A stretch of DNA of 64,000 bases from Astrocystis sublimbata. Its lineage: Eukaryota; Ascomycota; Sordariomycetes; Xylariales; Xylariaceae. A model generated the notes under the pieces. It had not been told where the DNA came from. It was given only the letters and a program-made list of their open reading frames with translations, and made no database searches. Shown in pieces: positions 32,593 to 44,400 of this stretch. Numbering within the stretch: the stretch's first letter is position 1; every line of letters begins with the position of its first letter. The translations under genes and the position numbers were made by a program. The stretch lies in assembly GCA_022453515.1 (NCBI GenBank), contig JAJNNY010000004.1, positions 62,001 to 126,000 on the forward strand, in the 5' to 3' direction.

Positions 32593-33550
32593 ATGCCCGA
32601 TCCCTACGCTGAGAACATGAGCCGCAGTGCGAGTGAGGCAGCGAGGTAAACCTCAGCTTTATCTAAACCTTGATTGATCAGCTCGCTAAATCAGCTACAG
32701 ACTCGACGAACAATTTAACTTATTGACTGAGTACATTCGCTCCAGATGATGCTAATACCTGGAAGGAACTAACTCGCGAGAGCACAGGAACATCAGTTAC
32801 CTACTTCTCCCTTCTGTCATCGCCGCCCTTCCACAGAAGCCCCAGGTAGCTGACATTGGAACTGGCACGGGGATTTTCCTTCGATCAATTGGCGCCTTAT
32901 ATCCGGAGGCCACGCTTCATGGATATGATATTTCCCTAGCTCTTTGCCCCGACGCCGGCAGTCTGCCACTCAATCTGGAGTTTAAATCAATGGACGTGAA
33001 GAGAGAGGTTCCTCCAGAGCTTCGAGGTAAATATGACCTGGTTCATGTTCGATTGCTGGCTGCAGCAATGTTACCAGACGAATGGGAGCCTGTTGTGTCC
33101 AATATAGCTCAGCTATTAAAACCCGGGGGGTACATACAATGGGAGGAGTGTGACTGGGCTGGGGTGAAACATCTTCGCGGCAATATGTACTCGAGTGTCA
33201 ACTCCGCGCAGCTGATGGGCCGGGCCTTTCGCGATGGAATGAGGGACCGCTTTGAACACGGGTGGGATACACTCCCACAAGATATGAGGGCAGCTGGACT
33301 CTGTTCCGTGGAAAGCGACATCATCAGCTCCGACAGACTGCCAGAGACCAGGGAGCGAATGACAGCCAACGGAATGGACGCTATCTTTAGCTGGGCGCGG
33401 TTGATGACTTCCCACGGCAAACCCGGCTCTATGTCGTTCCAGAGGCTTGCAGCGTTGGAGGTTAACGTCAGGAAGGACATTGAAACAGGCTGCTACGTTA
33501 GATTTGATGTACATGTAGTGTGTGGCAAAAAGCCTTCTCTCAAGGATTAA
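32593..33550 (+). CDS. SAM-dependent methyltransferase, LaeA/UMTA type
   Basis: Exons 32593-32645, 32701-32730 and 32788-33550 join in phase (introns of 55 and 57 bp), giving 281 residues. Motif I is VADIGTGTGIFLR (about residues 48-60), followed by ATLHGYDIS (acidic ribose-binding Asp), YDLVHVRLLAAAML (motif II/III) and LLKPGGYIQWEECDW. This arrangement is typical of fungal LaeA-like/UMTA methyltransferases, which include small-molecule tailoring O- or N-methyltransferases and regulators. There is no signal peptide. The small 30-bp second exon is unusual but needed for the frame. Position at the edge of the enzyme cluster suggests a tailoring role. Confidence 0.85.
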
Positions 33551-33798
33551 GCAAGCTATATTGGGGTAGCTTGAGAGAGGAATGAATAGTCGAAGCTGTC
33601 ATGATGTGTTGCTAGTAGTTCTTCCGCAGCCATGTACCTCGTACTACCTAAACAGGGTAAGCTATCCCAAATGTTATAGGCAGACCACATGCAAGGCAGT
33701 CCTGCACAATCTACGTAAAATGCGTTCTATAACTATTATACAACGATCTTAAGATACAGACGTATTCGTACAACCCCATCTTCTACAACATCTGCAAG

Positions 33799-36647
33799 TT
33801 AACCAACAAACTCGGCTAACGCATCGTCTTCTTCCAACATAGTAATGAAAGAAAAGGGAGTGAACATGTGACCCGCAAACTCGGCATACTTGGATTGTGC
33901 TTCGACCCATTGAAGACGTAGGGAATGCAGCTACTACATGTCAGCTTGTCGTCCTCGCAACCGACGTGGGGCTTTGCGATGGGAAGGATGGGGAGGGGAC
34001 GTACCATAGCACTGCAACCTTCCATGGCAATGAGAATCGCACACGTGAGAACAAACCATAGACCGAAGCCCAAGAAGATCATGATGACGCCGACAGGGCC
34101 GGTCATGGTGAGGGTTGGACCGAGAGTCATATCCCAAAGGACACTGCTGAGCTGCTGATGGGCCAGCGACAACGCCCACAGACGCAAGTACGAAGCCGTG
34201 TGCGAGATACAATTCAAGCAGAATTCTGCAGTTGTCCCTGTTAGTGGCCGGATCTGGGACGAACAAAGAATACCAGACTTACCGATGGTATGAATGACCT
34301 GGTGGATCATGACCTCGCTGAACTCAAACTCGCCGTGGCCCTCCTCGTCCTCGTCGTCGCCGCCGTGTGCGATCATAGCGACAACCTCTCCGTCTTCCGT
34401 CTCAATACTCGGTCGTCCATTATTACCGTTTCCTGCAGTGTGGCCACCATCCTCGTCATCAAGCGCAGACACTCTAGCGTGTTCGCCTATGCCGCGGTAG
34501 CCCTGCCCCCGAGCCCTGTTGTGCTCCCGACGTAGATAGAACGGCTTCAAGAACAACAGGACCGGTACCTGCGCAAATGCAAGCAGAAGCAATGTAACTT
34601 GCACGGTAGCCTGGCCACTGTATAGTTCCTCGTCAATGGTGCCAGGCTGCAGAAACATGTAGATGAGCATGTTCAGCAGACCCGGCGGTGATCGACCAAC
34701 GGCGTACCAATCGACGGACCATTTGTAGATGATGCAGACCACCAGATAGCCGAATATGGCCTGGAAGAAGATCATGCCCGGAATGAAGTTACCCCAGATA
34801 TCGATGGGCTTCTTGAAATGTTTTGCGTTGAGGTACGAGAGGCACAGCGAGTACGTCATGTGTGCCCAACCCAGGATGATGGACATCTTCATCTTCAGAC
34901 TGTTGGTGAACAAGAGGTTGTTGTCAGTACCATGCCACATCCAGTCCAGGCCGAAAGGATATCGGTCGTCGCCCCGGAGCTTGGCAAGAAGAGGCTCGCC
35001 CTGCTGCCATCCCTCGGGAACGTCCCATTCCCAAGCACTGTCGAACAGCGTGAGGGACTTGGAGAAGATGTCGTTGTAGATGAGACCGGTGAACAGAGAG
35101 AAGATGGCCATGACGAGAGCGATATAACGACCGTAGTAGATCATGGCAAACAGCTCGAAGGTGACCTTCTTCAACGGTCTCTCCCAGTAGATCATGGCGA
35201 GGGCGGCGGCCAGCATGATGGCCGCGTGGCCGAGATCACCGAACATGACGGCAAAAAGAAAAGGGAAAGTGACGATGGCAGGCAGCGCAGGATTGACCTC
35301 CTGGTAGGTGGCGGTACCGTAGGCGTTGACGATGGTCTGGAAGGCCTCGGTGAACTTGTTCGTCTTCAGGTATGTGGGCGGAGTCTTGCTCGTCCTGATC
35401 TCATTGATAATGGAAGGCACCGACAAGCCCGCTCGGTTGGTGACATCCTGTAGGGTCGACCGAATACGCGGCAGATCGTTGGTAGGGCACCAGGCCTCCG
35501 CGATGAGGGTTCGTCGCTGTCGGTCGATGGAGAAGAGATTCAGGGTCTGGTACGTGGCCTTCTCCTTGGTGACCAAGACCATCCAAGCCGCCAACGACTG
35601 GCCGATCTGCGTCAGCTCCACCTGGAGTGTCTGCTGGGTATTCTGGAGCACATTCTGCACGTCGTTGAGTCGGGCGTTGACCTCGTGCATCTGGTCGCGA
35701 CGCAGGTCGGTGTTCTCGTCGACACTGTATACCTCGGCGCCCATGGACTCGGAAATCTTGCGGATCTTGGCCAAGATCTCCTTGCCATGCGCGAAGATGA
35801 CGAAGACATTCTTGCGGATGGCTTCGTTGTTCGAAGGGTCAATCAGGGGCTCGGGGATTTCCGACTGGTTCATGTACAGGTTGCCACGCAACGTCCGCCA
35901 GAGGATGCGCTCAAAGGCGGCGACGCGTTCTCGGTTGATGACGCCTGCGACGAAGCCGATGTTCATTCCGGAGAAGGAACGCTCGACATCGCCAGCCTGG
36001 TTGTGCTGCTCAACGTCCTGGAGCAGTGGAGCATCGTCGTCCTCGGTCGAAGCTCGAATCTCGTCGACGTTGCCGTGTGCACGGTCGAAGAAACCACCGG
36101 CTTCCCTCAGCACCCATCGCCACTCGGTCAGCTCGACCTCGCGTTTCTTCAACGTTTCGTAGCTGTCGTTAAGTTGAGCGATGCGTTGCTCGAGGCCTTG
36201 GCTGCGCTCGGAAAGTTCGTCGATCTCGGAGGTGGTTGGGGGCGCCAGGGTTTCGATGTCGAGATCGAGTTTCCGGAGGGGAATGCTCGATTTTTCCATC
36301 TGCGCATGGAAGTAGCCTGATCTGTCAGTCAACGGTCGCGCGCGGGCTCGGCAGGGAGCTGTGCTTACGAAGCTGGCGTTCGACATTGTCGAGTCGTCGG
36401 ATCTCCTGGGTGAAGGTCCGCTGGAAGGCGCTAACGTCGCCGTTGAGCTGTGTGTGCGAGGTCAGCAGCCGTACAATGAATGGTAGAGACAGTGACGAAG
36501 TGGTGGGTGGTCGCGTACATCTCGGAACTGGACGAGTCCAAGCTCGCCCAGCGCGGTCACGCATTCTCTACCGATTTCATTGGAGATATATAGCTGAACC
36601 ATGCTCATGTCCGCCGAGCGGAACATGCTCTGCTTTGTCGGAGCCAT
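33799..36647 (-). CDS. vph1: V-type proton ATPase subunit a (Vph1/Stv1 homologue)
   Basis: Exons on the minus strand are 36647-36519, 36447-36369, 36316-34283, 34225-34005 and 33930-33799, giving about 864 residues. The start MAPTKQSMFRSADMSMVQLY and the C-terminus TMLEEDDALAEFVG are both of the expected kind. The soluble N-terminal half carries coiled coil (SERSQGLEQRIAQLNDSYE), FVAGVINRERVAAFERILWR and the signature TPPTYLKTNKFTEAFQ. The membrane half has FPFLFAVMFGDLGHAAIM, GLIYNDIFSKS, PFGLDWMWHG and ISHTASYLRLWALSLAHQQL. The Arg in YLRLW (about residue 762) corresponds to the Arg essential for proton translocation in yeast Vph1. The protein anchors V1 to Vo at vacuolar or Golgi membranes. 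The 57-bp fourth intron (34226-34282) is a multiple of three without a stop, so it can be mistaken for coding sequence. Confidence 0.95.
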
Positions 36648-37321
36648 CTTGATGGCGCTGGGCTCCCGAAGTTGAGCAGTTGATGAACGACGGGAACAGA
36701 TTGCTCATTGATGATGATTATGAGCTCAACTTGGACGAGCTTGTCTGGCTTCTGTAGGCAGGCGACACAAGGTTCCAGCCATCCTTTGGGCACAGCCACA
36801 AGCGACAAGAGCTCTCAGGGGACTGTGGCTGAATCGGCTACCGTGATGCGTGGGATCCACTACATTAGGTTGGGTGCCGAGGCCTACCTAAGTAGGTACC
36901 TACCTCTTACCTACCTAGGCAGGTACCTACCTCTCCTACATAGGTAGTATCCATGATGTATCTGAGAGACGTGCCTAGTTAGAGCTGAAGTCACGAACAC
37001 ACCAATGCAAAAGAAAAGTTATTGACATCTGTGGTGCAATTTTGATTTCATAAACACCTAATATTCAAAAGTTGTAAGGTCGACATGAACCGAAGCTCCA
37101 TTTACGCTATTCTCCTTATCCTTGCATCCAATACCGCAATCCCAACAAAAACATCGTAGGATCAACGTCATGATTTCACATCAAACGTCAGTATCCAAGA
37201 AACATATCGGCAGATGCCCTCCGTGTATCGCGGCCCTGTGTACTTCATAACGTCCTATCTTTTAGGCTTTGAATAGTGTCGTGGTGGTGTTAGTGCCGCA
37301 ATCGTGTTCTGTGACGCCCTC
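36648..37321. other. Upstream region of the V-ATPase gene with palindromic tetranucleotide tract
   Basis: The stretch at 36880-36950 is dense in tacctaagtaggtacctacc and cctaggcaggtacctacctc variants that can fold back on themselves. No gene is seen. Confidence 0.6.
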
Positions 37322-37945
37322 CTAATGGCTGTTATGACTTTCCACGAGCGGGTTCGTATGAAGCCCACCAGAGTCCGTGTCCCATGGAATGGAATCTTCG
37401 TGCCATGGTTGGTCCATTCCCCACGGAGGCTGGGAGAGTGTTCGCTCTATTTCCGGGTCCAGCTGGAAAGGTTCAACTTCCGACTCTCCCCTCTTGACTT
37501 GTTCCACCTTTTTTCTGATAGATCCAAACGCACGTCTGAACGGGTGATCAGTGCACCTAAAAACATCCATCTGGGAACGTCCCATGAACGTAATCCCGCC
37601 CATGCCCATCCCATAGCCCGACACGAACGGCGGTTGAAACTCAGAGAAGTAGCCGGTAATCAGCGCCCATTTCCAACAAATTTGCACCTGCTTCTTGGTC
37701 CGCAGCAACACAGGTGGAATGCCCTTTGCTAACAAAAGATGCACTTCGAAGTAAGTTCCATCTTCTAAACCAGGTTCTTGTCGATTCAGAGCGGGATAAT
37801 CAAGCATGGCTTTATATTCAGCCAGCGTCAATCTGTTCATGTTGAGAAGCCTTTCGAGGAGAGGTCCTGTTGGTGGTCCGACGACCGGGGGCTCTTCTGC
37901 ATTTGTGATGCAGCGGCGTGCATTTTTTGTTTGGTCATTATCCAT
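37322..37945 (-). CDS. Hypothetical protein
   Basis: A frame of 207 codons runs from the first in-frame ATG (37945, MDNDQTKNARRC) to the stop at 37322; the frame is open further upstream but without ATG. The protein is hydrophilic with YFEVHLLLAKGIPPVLLRTK and QICWKWALITGYFSEFQPPF as the most conserved-looking core. A Gly-rich GYGMGMGGITFMG and an acidic, Trp-containing tail follow. There is no signal peptide or membrane segment. I do not recognise the family. Upstream sequence could hold a further exon. Confidence 0.5.
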   Translation of the reverse strand: MDNDQTKNARRCITNAEEPPVVGPPTGPLLERLLNMNRLTLAEYKAMLDYPALNRQEPGLEDGTYFEVHLLLAKGIPPVLLRTKKQVQICWKWALITGYFSEFQPPFVSGYGMGMGGITFMGRSQMDVFRCTDHPFRRAFGSIRKKVEQVKRGESEVEPFQLDPEIERTLSQPPWGMDQPWHEDSIPWDTDSGGLHTNPLVESHNSH

Positions 37946-40900
37946 TTTCCACTTGAGTAAGCGCCTTGGTCGAAGCAGTCGTTGCACTGGCGAATAACTA
38001 TGGAGTTGAACAACGATGTTGATGAAGCTCGGTACTCGACGCAAGTGAAACTACGCAGGTAATTGATCAAGATAATGATGACAGCGGGTATGGAAGCTTG
38101 ATCTTGATAAATGTAATTTAGAGTATGTGTTGTCGTAGTCGATGGTATGCGGTAGCGGAGGCTTTGGCAACTTATTAGTGAAGTGTAATGGGTTGAAAGG
38201 CCAATTCCTTGATGGACACGTTTTTGTCCAGGGCAATGATAAACTTCGGTAACGCAGTTGAGATTAAGGTCAGGGAAAAGTAAACCTGTAGATCCCGTCC
38301 GTGAACGGTGTTTTTCTAGAACAGATAATCGACATAAGGGTCAGTACTCTGCGGCCTGCCGCACATCGGCCGCACATCGCAGAAAAAAAGTTGTTGCTCA
38401 CTCAACTTAGAGGTCAAGGTACCTTGTAGGGCAGGGTCGACTGGCCAAGTTCAGACTATGGCCGTTGGTTCTAGTTTCCCAGAGGACATTGCGTAAGCAC
38501 TCACAATGTTGTAAAATGAATAAAAATATACGTGTGACGTGGCCGTCAATCTTTCCGTGTGTATCCTGCCTATAGCCAGCATGGTCAAAATTTCCAGCTG
38601 GTAGCCGCGACGGGCATTCAACCAATATGGATCGGATTTCAAGAAATCCTATGCCGCTCGAGTCCGTCCTCAGAGCGGCATATTCAAACCTAGTTGCGTA
38701 ACTGTCATGGGCTTTGGGGCGGCACAAGTGCAGAAATTGTCTCAAGACTGCTACCCGTCGCATCCTTGTGCGTGTATGCGTATGTCAGGGGTGCTGAATA
38801 CTATTCTGAAGACATACAACGATATCAAGTACACCAGTCTTGTAAGCTGTCACTTGAACATGGTTTAATAGTTCGTTAGTGAAATGATACGTTTACCTGC
38901 TGGAAAGTATCCTGCACTAATTCTAGGCTATGAAATTGACTTGCTCCTTCAAGGTTCTCTGGGGCAGTTGCCTAGGTACGTAGGTACTCGGGTGGTTTCA
39001 TGTGCCACCTGTGTTCCAAAAAGGTTGGTGTTGGTCTGTAGTGGGCGGCATCGCCCAGACCATCAGCCTCAAAAATTGGATCCTAGCGAGAAGCTTGTCA
39101 TACACTCCGATGTACTTCAAGTGCCAGTTCACGAGGATCATTATCGCGGTTGGACCATATGGTGCCTGTTCAAAAAAGCAGCCATTGTCGGCCAAGATCG
39201 TTACCTGGGGGCATATTCGTTCGATGACTCATAGAGGGGATGCCTCTTGCACCATTGAACTTAGATACAAAGCAAGCTCTCTCGGTAGACACCACAGTGC
39301 ATGTTAATACCTAGATACCCAAGGCACCAATAAGTATTTTCAGTGAGCTACCAGAACCATTTGTCGAGGCAACACTGCGGTCCCTTGCTATCGCAATGCT
39401 TCAGAACATCTCCTTAATTTATTGTCCGTATCAGATCTTTACTCGGGTCCCTGTGAAACGGTCGGCAATGCTCAAAAAACAGATGCATTTGCTTCTGATG
39501 CATAGTTTTACTCAACACTCTGATATTTTTAGAAAATCAATCGTTCTTGGACCCAGCGACTGTGATATCATATTGCAATCCCAAAGCGGCCCTCGCTCCG
39601 ATGACTCGTGGAAGATGTCACCAAATGTAATAATCGGAGATATCTGTGTCATCTACTGGAATGTGATATGCAGCTTGCTTGTAGGATTACCTCTGCACAT
39701 TTGAAAACTTGTAGCTAGTCGAGCGTGAGTAAAAGATAATACTGCAAAATAATAGGTTACAGCATCCGTGCTGCCTTCATACACCCCTTCCTCTCTCCCA
39801 CAGCTAGCGACCTTAATCTTCACTAGCAGGGAAAATGTACGGTAAGCGGCCCGCTGCGGCTAGACCTCTCTCTTCTCTCTGGCACAAGGATGCTGTCCGT
39901 CCACCCAGTGGTCTGTCGGCTACCTCAGGTAAAATAATATCAATAGTTAGTTAGTATGCTAACTCTTAGAACTTAACTACAAGGTAGTATGATGTATAAT
40001 ATGAGGCAAGGCGCTAAATTTTGGAATAGGGGTATTAAGCTACGGAATCCAATCATCCAAGGTCTAATCACGGTACAAGGGACTTTACATCACGTCCTTA
40101 GCTTCCAAAGCTTACTATATTTTGATCTAGCCGCATATCGCAAAAATAGGTACGGGCATATGAATATAGTCCAAGGGTGATGATGAGAATCAAGGGTGTG
40201 CTGTTGTCGCCTTCCCATGCGGAAGAGTGAAGCGTCTTTTTTTCTTCCGTCTAGGAACTGAAGATATTATCGCGTGTCGCTAGGAATATGTGTCGATGTT
40301 GGCTTCATTGCTCGCACATAATTATCAAGACTGGGCCATGAAGCCGCTGTTGGAGGCACCGAGATAGAATGGTAGGACTTATGGTGTTGGCACGAGGGTT
40401 TGGTCGTCGTACGAATCGCGCCGAGGGATGCCGGAGCGAGGCTATCAGTCGACTAAATCGTCGACAAGGCAGAAAACTAGATGTACTATCGCCGTAAAGA
40501 GGTGAATCTTGCTACAAAGAATCAAGCTCGAGTCTTCCTGGGAGGAATCGCAACATGCGGCTAGCGAGGTTCATTGAGGAACGAAGGTAGTTGTGGTGAT
40601 GCTCTAGGCTCTAATCTCCCATCAAGGTAATCGACAGACCGTAATACCGATTCTATCAAGAGTACAAGCCCCATACCTTCCTCGAAAGATACACTAGAGA
40701 GATACCTACCTAGGTGACAGCAAAGTTTGAGTATCTTCCGAGGAAGGTTTAGGCAGTTAGACGTATAAATTCGGAAACAAGTGATCTGTAGTGTAATTCT
40801 CGGTAACCTAGTTCCGGGTTGGAGACCGCCGCCTGACTTGCTTGATTGACTATGGGCGATGCGGTTGAGAGGGGGTTAATGGCATAGAATATAGTGATGA

Positions 40901-41415
40901 GCCCCTACAACCATGGCTCTGATTATCAAATAGACACGCGAGTGTCTAGCAGAGCTCGTTACGTGTTCAATGATTGCAAACTTTTTGTGTGAATACCGCC
41001 AAACGCAAATGTACCCGAGTATGGATCATCTCTAGGGCCCCAATAGGGGTAAGCGATTTAGGGCATCACGAAAATACAGTGACGTGCGTGTATCAAATCA
41101 CGCGGGTTTAGGCTTTCCCATCGTCTTCGATGGATTCGTCATCTCTCATTAGGTATCTAGCGAAGGCAGTTGCTCCCCGCTATCCCGCATGCTATGTAAT
41201 ATCCTCTAAACACCTTCCTTCCTTCCCAATGCCGGATGCCAATGTATACAAAACCAAAACGCCCGGAAAGAAAGACCACCACATTTTACATTGGAACTTT
41301 TAACACACAAAAACTAAAAGTAACAAATACAGGAGCCATACCCTTCTTTTTAGATGGTTGGCTGCCAAAGCACCGAATTGGTCTCTTGAACCTGACCGAA
41401 GCTATCTTCGCAGTC
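37946..41415. other. Long stretch without a supported gene
   Basis: Several short frames overlap on both strands (for example 38998-39307) but none has a recognisable motif or splice structure. A minus-strand piece reading MILVNWHLKYIGVYDKLLAR (about 39095-39150) looks protein-like and may be a relic. TAGG/CCTA motifs occur near 38970 and 40705. Confidence 0.45.
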
Positions 41416-44400
41416 CTAGTGCGCAGACACATCTTCCTCCTGGTTCATCTTTCGCAATGGGACGACATCGTTCTTCACGAGTGCTTCCCATACATCGTCC
41501 TTCATCCAAAGAACATCCTTGGAGACAGGTAAACCGTCCAGCACCTTGAGCTGTTTACAGCCATTGAGCACCACCGTATCGTACAAGCGTTTACGCAACC
41601 TCGTACTCATATCCAAACGGCTCGCGAATTTGTCCTGGCGCTCCACATCGACATCTGGTAGAACAAACGAGTCGAACTCGGCGTCCTTTGCGTCGGTAGG
41701 AACGAGCGTATGTACGGGGGCGTAGAACCCGAGCGTAGCGCCGTTATTCCGCAGATCGAGGCGCGACAGGTGCGGCAGCTCAGCCAGCGCGGTCGCGACT
41801 TTGCCGGCCTCGGACAGTCGATTGCCAGCCGCGACGAGCTTCTTGAGCCGTGGAATGCAGCGCAAGGGCCAGAGGTCGTCAATTGCGTTGAAGTTGATGT
41901 TCAGGACACGTAGATTCGGCATAAGCTGCCCGACGTTAGAGGCCAGGGCTTGGAGGCCGCAGTTCGCCAGCTCGAGGTACTGGAGATTGAGGAAGTCGAC
42001 TGTAGGATTGAAGCCAGAGAGTCGGTTACCCGACAAGAACAGCTTCCGGATCTCGCAAGCGGAGTTCAGGAAGGAAGTGTCGAGAATCCTGTTCCCTCTT
42101 TGCTCACGAAGAGAAAGGCTGTCAAGACAGCGACATTGCGAGAATCCTGTCATTGTCGTAATACTGTTGCGGTCGGCATGAAGAAGACGTAAGGAGGGAG
42201 TAACGCTAAGATCGAGACTCTGTATGTCGTTGTCCGACAGCTTCAACACCTTGAGGGACACGAAGTATTGACCTTGAGACGATGGAGTAAAGGATGTTAA
42301 ACAATTAGACTGGAGATTCAAAGTGCTGAGGGAACTGAGTTGTTGAGTGTTCTCCAAAGAAGCGATCTGGTTATTCTCCAAGTCCAATTCGGTCAGACGA
42401 TGCATCGTTGTGCCGTCAAAATCGATCTGAGCAATCTGGTTGTTTCTGGCACGCAGGACCTGTAAGCTGTCGTGGAACTTGATGCCGTCTAAACTAGTGA
42501 TCTCGTTGTTGTCGGCGCGAAGGGTCCGTAGGTGAACAAGATCCCTAAAAGCCGCGAGGCTTTTGATCTGGTTGTTGGATACATCGACGTATTGGAGATT
42601 TACGAGTTGGCCCCAGGCTGTTAGCTCGGAAAGGACGTTGTGCGTCATGCGTAAGTTGCGCACACTTTGGGGTACGCCGTCGAGGTGAGAAACCACATTC
42701 TTTGACGCGTCCAAGGTGACCAACGATCCACAAAACTCATCGAGCATGTGTAAGGTATCCAGTTGCTTGTTGCTTAGATCAAGTTCGGGCACCGTCTCCC
42801 AATCTGGCTCAAAAGGTTCAACTTCCGTTATCTTTTCGACGAGACTCCGGATTGCTTTGGACATTGTCTTCTTTGACCCATCGCCCGTCACAAGATGGTG
42901 ATCGCCCACCACGTAGCTCACCTCTAGAGCACAAGACTGGTCTACCTGATGTATGGTAAATTCAGACAGGGGGCTCAGAGAGAACGTGCCGACATATTGC
43001 CCGATTATGGGGGTTGCAGACATCGTTGCGCTTCTAACCGGATTGGGTGTCGCCATTACGACGCTCAGATCGGGGCTTCTCATGGGTTGTGGCTCCGGTG
43101 CTTCAACCCTTGACTCCGCGAGAATACTTAGCTGAGTCTGGCCATTTTGTCCGCTACGCTGTGCAGCAGACGTCTCTTCATCTTGCTCGTCGATACGTGA
43201 GACAGGGCGCGGGACAAATTCATGCCTCTCAACCTGAAAATGATTCGAAACACCCCGAGATCGATTCTGCGACGAGTGGATTGTCCTGCCACCAGCAGGC
43301 TTCCCGATGTTTCCGTACCGGCCTCTTTTTACCGAGTCCGCTGCAATGTTGCCGAGTGAGTCTTGCAGGTTAGCATTCCCTTCGTAACTGTCACTATCAG
43401 AATCTCTGTGGGGAATGTCTTGAATGAAGGAAGCGACTGGCGATGAAAAGGTAATAGTCAGATTTTTTCGGCGAGCGGGTGTGGCCTTCTGTATCCGATC
43501 TTCGTGTAGCGATATCTCATGGTCAATCTCTTCATCATCTTCGAGAGCAGTCTCGACGTGAGCCTGGTAATCTCCTATGGCGGAGTGTTCGGAGTCGACG
43601 AATTCATCCGTGGGTTTCCTTGCCCTGGACGAAGACAAGCTTATCGAACTGCCATCCGATTGACGTTCGTCGGGACTTGGGCAGCTTTTTCCAACAGCAA
43701 GATTGAGGTGTCTGATTTCCTTGACGGGATCCACTGTAAGATCCGGGATACTGGCAAATGGATCATCTTCGCTATCTTCTGATGGAAGGATGTTCATGAC
43801 AGGTTTTGGTGGTTTCACCTTTTGCCACATCTTGTGTATATCATCAAACACCATGTTTCCCACCTGATTACCGATGAGTTGAGAGACCACATCAGGTGCA
43901 ATAAGGCGCCTTGAATCCGATCGAGATGAGTTGGTCGGGATAGTTCGTCCAGTCGAACTGCCGGATGAGTGGCTATTGCGAGAAGGAAAATCCGTCCCGT
44001 TGTTGTTACTGTTGACTTCCGCGCGGTCAGGGTTGCGTGAAAGTCTAACGTTGGGAATGTCGCTGATAATGCCACTGTCTTCGAAGAGCTGGCTCAACTG
44101 ATCTGACGTGTTACCGGCATCAACCGCCTGCTTCTCGTTGAGTTGGTGGTTTGTTATAGACCTTATTGACTGGCTCAGCATATCAGCAAGGTCGCCCTGC
44201 TCCTCGTATTTCTTGAGCTGGTTGACAAGGTCGGGGTCTTCTTGTCGTATTGGTGGCCTCGAAACGGGCTGCCCATCCCTGCTAGGGGGTCGTGAGAATG
44301 GCTCTTGGGTCGAGTCCTGGAAAGAATCTTCCGTCAATGCGGATTGGTCATGGCTCGGGTCATCCGAGTCCTCAGCTTCAGACTCTTCGACGTTTGCGAG

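Noticed and set aside
35326..36320. Long plus-strand open frames of over 200 codons
   Set aside because: They are antisense to the V-ATPase subunit a gene and arise from its codon use.
38407..39307. Overlapping frames suggestive of a gene
   Set aside because: There is no consistent exon set or family motif; only a short protein-like minus-strand piece was noted in the intergenic entry.
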